A stretch of DNA of 64,000 bases from Styela clava (Eukaryota; Chordata; Ascidiacea; Stolidobranchia; Styelidae), in the NCBI RefSeq assembly GCF_964204865.1, contig NC_135258.1, positions 11,957,001-12,021,000 of the forward strand, given 5' to 3'. The notes under the pieces were generated by a model. That model was given only the letters and a program-made list of their open reading frames with translations. It made no database searches and was not told the DNA's origin. The position numbers were made by a program, and so were the translations under genes. Position 1 is the stretch's first letter; each line of letters begins with the position of its first letter. This document shows, one piece after another, positions 50,311-62,200 of the stretch.

Positions 50311-51108
50311 ATGCATAAGTTGAAGCCATCTCAGAGGGAAAAAGTTCGACATTTCATGACTTTTACCCAGGCCTCAGAAAAAACTGCCATATATTGTTTG
50401 TCACACCACGATTGGAGGTTAGATGTTGCTTCTGACAACTATTTTACTGAACCTGAACTTTACTGGAGAGAGAGTAAACCCACTGTTGACAGGCGAAGGA
50501 TTGAAGCATTGTATAATAGGCTTCGTGATCCACAAGATCCTGATAAGATAGGTGTGGAAGGAATAACTAAATTTTTGGAAGAACTCCAACTTGATCCTAC
50601 AAGTCGTTTGGTGCTTATTATTGCATGGAAATTCAAGGCAGCTGTGCAATGTGAATTCACAAGAGCTGAATTTATTAATGGAATGATTGAATTATCAGTC
50701 GATGATTTGGAAAAGCTAAGATGGATGTTGCCGAATCTTGAAACAGAAATTGCAGACAAAGCAAAATTTAAAAGTTTATATCAATATACTTTCAATTTTG
50801 CAAAAAATCCTGAACAAAAGGGATTGGACCTTGACATGGCTATTGCCTATTGGAATATCCTTCTCGGTGACAGATTCAAGTATCTTGATCTGTGGTGTCA
50901 GTATCTTACAGAACATTATAAACGAGCCATACCTAGAGACACTTGGAATCTTCTTTTAGAATTTAGTTTAATGATTTCTGACGATATGTCTAACTATGAT
51001 GAGGAAGGTGCTTGGCCCGCACTTATCGATGATTTTGTTGAATGGGCGAGGCCGATTGTTAATAATAATGGTCAAAATCAAGAAACTGTCATGCAAACTG
51101 ATTCGTAA
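50311..51108 (+). CDS. DCUN1D1: DCUN1D1-like cullin neddylation co-E3
   Basis: A 265-residue protein in one exon (human DCUN1D1 is 259). I start at the ATG in ATCACCATG (50311) because [16 protein letters not shown] aligns with the family start. The frame is open 39 codons further upstream, but that part is unrelated and a possible acceptor (TTTTAACAG) lies within it. Residues about 1-45 form the UBA domain ([13 protein letters not shown]). The potentiating-neddylation domain follows, with [33 protein letters not shown] and the C-terminal cullin-binding region [10 protein letters not shown]...[24 protein letters not shown]. The protein promotes NEDD8 transfer to cullins. Vertebrate orthologues have several introns, so an intronless form suggests intron loss or a retrocopy. 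AATAAA lies at 51337. Confidence 0.94.
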   Translation: MHKLKPSQREKVRHFMTFTQASEKTAIYCLSHHDWRLDVASDNYFTEPELYWRESKPTVDRRRIEALYNRLRDPQDPDKIGVEGITKFLEELQLDPTSRLVLIIAWKFKAAVQCEFTRAEFINGMIELSVDDLEKLRWMLPNLETEIADKAKFKSLYQYTFNFAKNPEQKGLDLDMAIAYWNILLGDRFKYLDLWCQYLTEHYKRAIPRDTWNLLLEFSLMISDDMSNYDEEGAWPALIDDFVEWARPIVNNNGQNQETVMQTDS

Positions 51109-53298
51109 TTTTTTTTTTAAATAATGGTGTTGGTTAACTAGATGTAAAAACTTCATAGCCGAATAGTTCAGTATCCTAGATATCAATTTTAAATTTCAAT
51201 TGAGACTATTGGAAATCTCCAACTTGGCGTATATTTTGAATTTCATATCAAAGTGTGATTGGAAGATTGGATATAAACAGCGGGAAAAATTTTATTTATT
51301 AATTTGTTCCATTATTTTATAACTTTAAGTAAAGTGAATAAAAGATTCAAAAATCACACAAATACAGGTTATGTAAAACTGTCCATATTATGGATATCAA
51401 TTCCTTGCATGATGTATGAGGTCTCACATATCTCACAGCTAACTGAACTCATTCAGATAATCAAAAGTTTTGATTGAATGTACAAACATTTACCTTATCA
51501 ATATCATTTGAATGCTGTATGCACTAATTTGGCTCGGTTTTCAGTTGTCAGAAGACAATATTTTGGGGGTAAACAAGAGGTGTATTGATTTAGCAATATT
51601 ATCAATATCACCCGTTTTGACGATATTGTTATAGGGTCGTAATCGGAATAGAAAATTACATTTACTGCTTTTAATTATGTTTCCATTTCTCCCAAAGCGT
51701 ATAATTCGGTAATCTGGAATTGCTATTGGTCAAAAATGTGACATCTTCATTGGAAACAAGAAATTCATTTTCTTTCGACATTTATAGAGACGAAGATGAC
51801 AATCTTAAAAAGCTTTTAGTTGTTATTGAGCCCAGAGATTTTTCTCAGTTGAAATGATAATTAGTTTATCACTCAACACCTAGAAAATTGTGTCAGTCGT
51901 TTTTCACCAACTCAAAACTTTCACAGCTTAATCATTATCAATGGTGCGAACTTACAGTACTTTATTCAACTTGACAAGTTATGCACCTAAAAATATTATC
52001 TTACGTGTAGTGTCACGCTGGAATCCACAGAGTGTTGTCTGATTAACCTCGATATCGGAGGATGTATTCGATGTATTCACATGATTTTTCAGGAATGTTT
52101 TGCATTCAGCCATTTCAATCTTGCTTTGTATTCTTTCCAAGAACTGTTGGCCATGAATACAATTTTATTTCATTCATGAATTTTGTTCAAAATACGTTTT
52201 CTTCTACTTTGTCACATTTAATATGGTGCAGTCATTTCATGTGCTGTGGAATAATATTGACTACAGTATTGTTTGTCATTTTGGTGTTTTATGTGACTTT
52301 GCCATTAGTTCAGTTTTCTTCATTTGTAATTAGCCAAAAATCCATGAGAATTTACCCTTTATTCTGGGAGCCATATATTGTTATAGTATATGTTTATGCA
52401 CCCAGTTGACCATTGGTAATAACATCTGTTTTTTTTTCAATTGCTAATTAATTTTGCAACATTTCACTAAAACCACAATAAGTTCATTAACCCAAAATCT
52501 ATATTAATGTTATTACAATTTTCTTGACATTTGTGATTTCCTATCTAAAATAATTTTGCTTCGAGCTGTTGAATGAATCGAATGTGTTTTTTTGATTTGT
52601 TTTCTCATTCATTTTTCATATTTTATTGTATATTATTAATAATATTTGCGAAAATATATATATCCTTTGAAATGGTTCATTTGGATAACCGGTGCCTTGT
52701 TATTCATTCTTCACACTCAATTGTGTTGGATTTATGGTTGAAAAAGTAATAGCGTATAAAATCTCGTATCATACGGGTTTGAACAGTATATTTTTAACAT
52801 GAGGATTTAAAGGTTTGGCCAGACTCGTTGTAGTTTTTCTAGAATTTGGTACACCTGGGGTGGGCTTGTGTTTAACTGTTTAGTGTCCAACCAACTGGGG
52901 TTGTCAAATTACCAAACTTTAACACACTATTCCATCCAATATTATCAGACCAATGCACCAACTACCAGATTGTTGCATACTCATATCTAGGTATTTTAAC
53001 ACAGTACCATTTTATATTAGGGTTTTTTCCTCTTAGCAATATTTCCTGTTTAAGCCAGCTTTGAATGTCCAACTGTTTGTTTTGGTTTGGGGATGAAATA
53101 ATAAATAGTTTTGGTTCCCTTAATTGTTTTGTCGCGTATTTTTGAACATCTATCCATTTATGCTATTTAGAAATCAATTAGCTGATTGAATACGTCATTT
53201 TATATGGTTATATTGATTATATTACTTAATTCAGTAGTCTATTAATTTTTTTGAACTTTTTTTCTATATTGTGTTTAGAAAATGTAGAAATTAACATT
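51109..53298. other. DCUN1D1 3' region and RMC1 upstream region
   Basis: No recognised coding sequence. A 115-codon open frame at 52062-52409 is Phe/Val-rich and has no recognisable motif. The 3' splice site TTGTGTTTAG at 53278 precedes the RMC1 start, so a non-coding first exon of RMC1 (or a trans-spliced leader) should lie somewhere upstream. Confidence 0.45.
53282..53287 (+). promoter_or_regulatory. Start-stop upstream ORF (ATG TAG) in RMC1 leader
   Basis: Between the acceptor at 53278 and the RMC1 start at 53299, the leader contains ATG directly followed by TAG. Such a minimal start-stop element can stall ribosomes and reduce translation of the main frame. The presence is direct; the effect is inferred. 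Confidence 0.5.
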
Positions 53299-56200
53299 AT
53301 GAGTTCCAATGCAAATAGTTATCTTGCACTATGCAAAAATTCAGTTCGATTTGATGCAGTTACAGCTGTCAACAATGTTTTCTTTGATGAAGCGAATAAA
53401 CAGGTATGAATGGGAAAAGTTTGCTATTAGCGATAAAACTGTTTGTAACTTATAAAAATATGGTATGTATTTGACTTAACGTCTACACTGATAAATAGGC
53501 CTATGGCATATTCTATATATTTAAAATATAATTATACTTAATCGTTAGGAATTACAGTGTGGTATCACACTATGAAATTAGGGGGGGGGGGGGGGGGTTG
53601 AAATTTTACTGGTGTCGTTTAATTTTAATTTGGATATTCAACTTTTTAAATTTTGTTCTAGATATTTGCTGTTAGATCTGGAGGTGCAACAGGTGTGATT
53701 GTCCGTGGTCCTGATGACAGAACTTCACATAGTTTCAGATTGAATGATAAAGGATCCCTGATATCAATCAAGTTTTCATATCATCATAAAATACTGGCTT
53801 TGCAACGATCGGAGACTAGTATTGTGAGTGCTGCTGGTATTTGTTTGAGAGAAAATACAGGCTATGAGCCCTGTGAATGAAAAGAGAAAAGTAAATAGGT
53901 CGTAATATTGAATGGCAGTCTGTACTGTTATATATTTTCTAACTATAACATCAAACATCTGTGTTGTTGTTAAAAATATTCCATAGAATGGATTCAATCA
54001 AAAAAAGGGAATATTGTACGTATTTGATATAAAATTTTGCCAACTCTAATTCTGTGATTCCGTAGTTATTTTTAGAAGCATGGGCCTTGATAGAATGGAC
54101 ATATCATGTCTACGGTAATACTCTAATATGGTAACAATATTTATTCAACTTCTGATTATTGGAATAGTACCAAGCAAGAAAGAAGGTTTTATGATTATTT
54201 TGTCCATTTCAAATCTTATTCTAAAAATGGAATAAATGTGACTAAATTGAATAGGTGATGGGATTACCATAAATACACATGAATCATTTTATTTTTCTAT
54301 CTAACGTAGTTATGGGTCTTTTGCTCCAAACAAGGCTCTGCATAAGCTATCACTACTATATAAGGAGTTAAAAGGTAATCAGTAATTTATTTCTTCACCA
54401 TGGTGAAAATACATACACACTATACATACAAGAAATGAAAATATATGAAAAATCGTACTTCAGAGTGAAAGGAGATTAACGAAAACCAATACTGGTTATC
54501 GAGCGGCAACACCCTGGGATGGATGGGGTTTGGAAGGACCGAAGTTTTTTCGATTGAAAATTGCCTACCTATCCTATTTATTACATCTTGTTTGAGATGG
54601 TGGGAATGGTTGGAATTTGAACCCAAGAATTTGATCAATGGTGCAATCATAGTTAAATTTAATGCTTCACCATCATATACCATATTGTACTTCAATGTTA
54701 TTTTAATAATATATGTTTGATGATTTATTCTCAGGAATTCGCAAACATTGAAGATGGGAGCCCAGATCCATCTGAATATTCACAATCAAGCAAGGTAAAA
54801 TTTTTAAGACATGAAAATTCACTTTCTCTGCTTATACTTTTTCATCATGTGCAAATTCGTTTTCTTTTTTATTCAGGGCAAAAATAACAAGATTTTAACA
54901 TTTCATTGGATAAGTACACATGAAATAGTGATGGTGACGCAGAGTGGCATTGAGTTTTATCAGGTATTATTTTGAATGGAACTCAATTGGTAATATTATG
55001 TTCAAAATATTGCCTCTATGAAAAATTACACTCCAATATATTTAAGCTAATTTTCCGTGGTTGGGATAAAGCGCACCTTTTACTAACTTGTTGTTGTTTT
55101 TGTTGGGTTTGTTGTTGCGGTGAAAAAAATTACTTTTACCGCATCTAATGGACTAATTAAATTTAAATATTCATTACTTAGATATGGTATGTTTTTACTA
55201 TAGAGATGGCAATTTTTTGAATTTAGCCTCGATATTTTGTCTCAAATCTTGTTATTTTTGCAAACCTATCAGACTGGTTCAGTGGTCTGTCATCTTTTGA
55301 CAAGCTCACTTGAAGCGTTACTAGTACAGACATGTAATGTGACGTTTAGAACTGCTGTAATGCGATTAGTCATTTGAATAACTTCTCATCCATATATTTC
55401 AGCATTACTCACATAATGAATTACATATTATATATACGGTATGTCAAATAACTATCTGAGCGAATATTTATACAATATTTTAGAATTTTTCATTTCTCTG
55501 TTTAAATTGAATCTTGATTTGTTATTATATAAAGCTTTGGTCTATACTAAGGGCGAGCAAAATCAATAATCAAAATTTTTGTGCCTGCAACTGCTAGAAA
55601 TCCTATGTTAAATAAAGGTGTGGCCCGCGATTTCACCCAGCTTTTTGTATCTGGCCCTCCTGTAATAATGGTTGCACACCCCTGGTCCACACAATGTTGT
55701 TTCTTCTGTAAGGGAGATGGTGATGTGAATGATTAGCGTAATCATAATTCAAACTTGTAAAGCAAACATGGATTCCCACTCTTGAATGGAACAAAAAAAA
55801 AAAACATAAAGAATGGTTGTTACAAAATGGCAGAATCTCTTCTCACATAGCTAGCTAATTAGTGGAAGCTTAATGAAGTTAATGATGTGGAATGAGATTC
55901 CACTCTGGTTACGTACAGGTCCAAAAAATAGAACAAAGAATTGGCAGTATCATTACTGTTTTCGGTAAATCTTAAAAATAAATCTAAAGCATTGTAGATT
56001 TTGTTTAACACAAAAAGACATAATCAGCTAATTCTTGACATTTGTTTTTTAATCGTATCTATTTTCTGATCTTGTTTAGATAAATCAAGATAAACGTCAA
56101 GCAAAGCTGCTGAAAAATTATAATTTTCCTGTTAACTGGTCAATATTTTTGGTAACTATATTTTGACAATATTGCAATCCCAGTCTGAAGGTTAACATAT

Positions 56201-59200
56201 ATTATTTATGATGTTGTAATGAATATTGTATATTCATGTTTGTTAAGAATATATATTTAGACATTGCTTGTTTAAAAACTTCAAATTATGGAAGAACAGG
56301 CAACCCAATGTTTCACAAAGATTGCGAAATAAAAATATTTTGAATTTATTCCTTATATGATAAAATTGTTATATGTCACTGCCACATTTAAGAAAAAAGC
56401 TTTACGATGTAATTATATGTTATACTATACATTATAATGAAGAAACCCGTGAAATTGTCATGTTTTATCATTGTGTGATAAGAATCGTACAATGTTAAAA
56501 CATGACAATTTCATGAGCCCTTCTATTCATTCTATATACCTGTACTTCACTTATCGGAGCCATTTTAAAATGGTCAAAATGCGTTTTCATTTTGTAGATA
56601 AATGTATAATATTTCAGTACACTTTTCCAATTTTATAAATCTTGCATGTTTGTTTTATATATACACGAACAGCCTGAATCTGCAGTTTTGCTTTGCTCAA
56701 CTTCACCAAAAGGAACTGTTATTTGTCCATTCTACTTTAAGGTAACTCTGATTACTTTTGATACTGCAAATATATTAAACTCAAACATAATTCCATGTTT
56801 TAAGAATTGGTTTAGATCTTGACATTTTGAATTTAGATTTGACACATTGAAAACTAAATTCATATCTAATTACTACTCTACAAAAAATTAAGAATTATAT
56901 TTATCTACTTCGTGACATTGTTACGAAAATATAAATATATGTAAATTTAAAAATGCTATGCTATTTCTGATTAAAGCAACTCCCTTGATGGAATAACGGA
57001 TCGAATCATGAGATGTTCTCCTTCTCATATGTAATTAACATTGCTGTACTATTGTATTCAATACGATATCGTATGTTAATATATTTTTCGTATAGAATAG
57101 TCAAATATTAAAACTTTCAAAATTTGATGTCGACCGGTCAATACCATCATCAAGCGAAGCAAGGATCGAATTATTTGAACGGGATGTCACAATGGTTAAT
57201 CTGTAAGTTCTTTTCACAATAATATAGACAGATTTACCTATTCAACTTTTTATCATACCAGATCTAAATGCTAGTTCATGTCCCCAGTTGAATGTACTTA
57301 ACCAAACAAAATGCATTACAAATATATTAGAATAATATGGGTAATCTTAATATCGGCTTTTTGTGGAATTTGCTTTTATTTCATCAAAATATTGATTTAT
57401 GTAAATTTTACTTCATAATTTAGTGCATTTTGTCATATATTATTCCCGATAATGAAATCAATCGTGGATATTCAAATCTGAAATGAATTACATAGTGATA
57501 TTTTTAGAACACCTATTGATTCGGATAGAGGTATTCGATCCTTTCAGCAAGATTATTTCTAGAGTTTTGTTACAGTAAAACTAAGTTAGCCGTATGTACC
57601 GGTATGTATAAATTATCTTCATTGTTAGTTTTCGTGTTTCACATCTGTTATTTTAGTTTTTATGATATTGAAAATTGTTATATATCACTATCGCATCTTC
57701 TTTATCCTCATATGTTGAATATCGAATTATACCTTTTTTGTCAGGTATTCCAGTTTGTACATAGCTGTCTTGAAGCATCCGTCATCACAATCAGTTTCAG
57801 GAACAGAAGTAAATCTTTTTCTACTCAGCAGGTTTGTTATGAAATTGTTAAATGTGACTTGTGTAATTGATTCCAGGAAAAAAAATCGGTCAAATATTGT
57901 ATATTAAACTGGCTGTGATATTTCAGCCTACTTTTGTGTTTTATTTCTTTTCGATATTTGAATGTTATTTAATTTTAAAATAAATCGTATTCATTTTAGT
58001 AATGGAGATTCAATCCCATTTTTATAAATTATCCACTGACTAGGAAGACAATTAAATGTTCATGTAGAGTGAGTAAACAAATTTTCCTGTGGTAAGAGCA
58101 GTATTCGTAAGACCTAACTGACAAGGCATTTCCATACATTCACTCTGAACAAGGCAATATATATTCGTAACTGAATACGAAAGGGGCTTCTAGTTTTGGA
58201 AAGATTGCCTACCTAATTTATTATCCCCTGGGTCACCTGCGTCTCCAGAATAGTTATGTCCAACTTTTCAACAACTGGGCAATTGTATCCACTGATTAAT
58301 TTACAGTTACGTCATACATCCTTAATTACATTTTTACAGAGAAGCACCAGCAAAGAAAGTGTATAGCTTGATAACTGGAATGTCTGGTAGATTTGCAATA
58401 AGTGTTGTGGATAGTTTAGTTATTGTTCATCACCAAGCTTCTAAGGTTGGTAAATTCCATGTTCTGGTAGTTAGATTAGCTTGTGAATGCAAGTTATTAT
58501 ACTATTATTACCTGAATATAAACTCTTTCCTTTGAATTTGTAAGTGGCTAAAGCAATGATATAAATTGTTTCTACTTTTTGAAATTGCATTTGCATTGAT
58601 CAGTATTGAGTATATAAAATTCCGATTGTGTTGTATTCAAATATTAATTGATTCTGAACAGTCTTAATCTAATCTGGGACTGTGGAGATTGAGAAATAAT
58701 CAAGCTTCAACTTTCTAGAAAACCAAATGCTGACCACAAAAACATTTACATGTGTAAGTGCTGTATAAGATACATGTCACATTAATGTGTTTTGAGCTTC
58801 TGCTGGTAATAGTGAACCATTATAAATTGAAATTTCGACGCCATAGTCTTGCTTTGATCTACTGTATTTATTATAACCTGCAAAATTCTGTACTGATTTT
58901 CCATAAAACAGTAATGGTGCACGTTATACACAGGTTTCCATCCTTGGTCTGAACTGAGAAAAGGGGAGAAAATTTTTTATATCAATTTTCAATCAAAAAG
59001 TAATACGGCGTGTTATAGGCGAGTGCGTGTTATGTTATAAATAGTAAATACGCCCATTTTACTAACTCTAATCAATACCTGCTCACACAATGAAATAATA
59101 TCTGATTTGCTTCCATTTTTAGACTTCAATGATATTCGACATCAAACTTCCAGGAAACACATCAAATTCAGTAACTTACCTCAAGCCTGTGATAGCTCCA

Positions 59201-62200
59201 TTGCCAATTGCTTCACATAAACTTTCTGTTGCTGGTAAGCTTTTCATTGCATCTTTGTAGAAAATTAGACCTTGGTAAACATCTGGACATCTAGAGAGCA
59301 AATATGGATTTACATGTCTAGATGCAGCTTTGGACATCGTAATATTTTTTATTTTAAACAAAATATTAAGCTTATTTCAAATCACAAGTACCGGTAGATG
59401 TTGTTAGATGCCGTGCGGGGACCAAGTTCAATACAGTTTTAATGGGAATTTGTATAAAATAACCAAAGATGATGATAAAATAGGAGAGTACTAAATGTAA
59501 CTTGTTATACTAGTATCAAGCATTTAAATTCCTAATGATGATACTCTGGGAAACAACACTAAAAAGTTGCCAAATGTACTTGGAAAAATTAGTTTTTGAT
59601 GGAATATAATTCTTTTGCTTTGTTTTTCAGGATTTGGTTTGAATGCCCCGACTTCAGAAGTTGAATGCCAGCTCTGTATCCTTTATTTGCGAAGCAGTGC
59701 TATTCAAACCATTACTTTTTTCACAAATAATTCACAGAGAAAAGATTTGCAGTTTTGTTTTGCATTTTGAACTATATTCTGAAAAATGGTTTCAAATATT
59801 GAAAATTGGATATATTGTGAATTGAGCATTTCAGCATGAGGATTGGTACAAATCATAGTGAATTCATGGATTGAATGTGATATTAACAAAAGTTGGCAAT
59901 GTAAACTTGAATAATTGCCAAATATTTAGTTCAAAAACCTTAGCTTTCATCTGTAACCTAGATGCCCCAACTTGGATTGTTTTTCAGCCGAATATTATAA
60001 TTGATGCTGCTTTAGGTTGTATGTGGTTTCTACAAATTAAACTCGATGCAATTTCTACTCTTTTTCAAAACGTGGTGAGCTTCATTTTATAAACTTAGTT
60101 TGTGTATTCTATCAGCTTGAAGAAAACTTGAAATTGTTGTTGATGGGATTGAATATAATGAACCATAATTTAAGCCAATTTTCTACCATAATCGCCATTC
60201 ATGGTTAAGGGTGTCTCTAAATTCTGAACAAAGTTTCACCTACCGTGTATTTAAAAATCACACCATTATATGTTTTTATTAGAAATATTGGATTTGAATC
60301 CACTACCTCATCTTGAGTATAATAAAGTAAGCAACTCATGGCAAACTACATAAGATCGTTTTAATATCAAGTACCGGTAACTCATTGTTCAAGCGTCTGC
60401 ATGCCTAACAATTCATATGAAAATATTTTAAAGTAAAACATTTCAAGCTAAAGGGTGAGTAACCAGAACCCAACTGAAAGTTGAATAGTGGGACTATACC
60501 ATGAATGAAATCTTGAGTATGATTGAGTACAATATTGATATTCATATATGGCTATTCCTTCCCACTTTATCGATAACTGTATGGTTTTTGCTTCTATAAT
60601 GATCCATATGCTGATCACAGCAACGAATCTTGTTGATAAAATATGACATATTTTGTGAGGTTGTTTCACCTCATGAAAGTACTTTCTCTTTTTTACATGA
60701 AGGTTATTACATATCAATTATCAAGGTTTTATACCAATACTTTAATATCAAGTTATTAAATGCAATATCAAATTTCTGAATTTTTTTCTTTATATTCACA
60801 GGTTCAACTATTTGATTTTTTGCTGCTAAGGCGAGGAAGTAAAGCTGTTATGTTGAAAGTATTGAAGAAAAGTTGGTGAAGATTTTTTCCTGCATAATTT
60901 CCTTCCACTAGTTGGGCTTTATTTTATTGTTTTATTATTACACAGTGCTGCTGTCTGATAATGAGGGATCATCATACAAAAATATTGCAGCAGTATTTGA
61001 TAAATTAAATACAGTTTACAAGACTTATACTGAGGCAGAACAAGCTTACCTACAAATGAGGGTAAGATTTAATAATACCTTTTAATAAAAAATGGGTACC
61101 ACTGCATACATACATGAAATATTTGAATGATCTGAAATGTTTTTGGTGCTTACAACTGTCTTATTACATCCAGAGGTATGACTTTTAAAAAATGATTTAC
61201 AATTTTTCAGTTTGCTATTGTCTTTTTTATATGACACATATTCATGCATTTTTCTGAACAAGGCCGAGACGAGCAGCCATTGATATTTAATGATATGTAA
61301 CGGGCCCAGATTATTTGGAACTGGGATCTTTCTAATTGAGCATTGCCTACTCAATTTTTTACACTCTTAGTGAGTTAGGGGCATGGAATTTGAACTTGTG
61401 ATATGTAATTTGCAAAAGCACACAAAGGTGACACTGTAACCGCCGCTTCTGTGCGAAGCGATGTCAATAATTATTTCAAGTGTGACCTGGCTTTAAAGTA
61501 TATAAAACACCTATACGAATATAGATTTCTCTTAGATAGGGCTAAGGTACATGTCTATTTGTTGAAGAAATTGGATGGTTGAAACCAATAGAACTATCAA
61601 AGATGATTTCTCATTTCAGAGACAAGAGGCAGCTTCGGGTTCAGTAAGTACGAGTAATATTAACAATGTTCCACCTCATCGTATGCAAGTTGTTGTTGAT
61701 CAGAGTGATATGTACACTCATGTATTATCAGTTCTTGCAAGACAGAATGGGATTGATCAAATTTATGTTTGTCAAGTAGTCGTTGAATACATCAGATCGT
61801 TGGATCAAAATAAGTTGACGATTCAGGTAAATTAGTATACCCGTTTGATAATACTGGTACTATAAGATTGCTTTCAACAACATTACTTTCCCTCAATCTA
61901 AGCTTTATTTGTTCATTGGCAGCTTTTTATTGCACACAAAGTGGACCTATGGATTGTTTTACTGTGACTGGGAAGAAAAAGAAGTTGCTGGGCTATATGG
62001 CCTGATCTTTTAACCCAAATTTAAATGTATTTCATAAGGCCATGGCCCATGGCTTATACCATACCAACATCAATTCATATGTTTGATTGCTTTCCTCATC
62101 TCCTTTATTGAACCCTAATGACTATGTGCTATTAATAATATGAAAGCATGGTATGGCTTTGAAAACGTTTTCCCACTCGGAGCACTTCTAACAAGAGCTA

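Noticed and set aside
52062-52409. 115-codon open frame (+) between DCUN1D1 and RMC1
   Set aside because: Phe/Val-rich translation of T-rich DNA with no motif. It lies where the DCUN1D1 3' flank is expected.
54318-54680. Open frame on the minus strand here as a gene
   Set aside because: It falls in a SINE copy within an RMC1 intron and has no domain.
57604-57870. 88-codon open frame in RMC1 exon 8 region
   Set aside because: It overlaps the true exon 57745-57831 in a different frame; homology and phase support the other frame.
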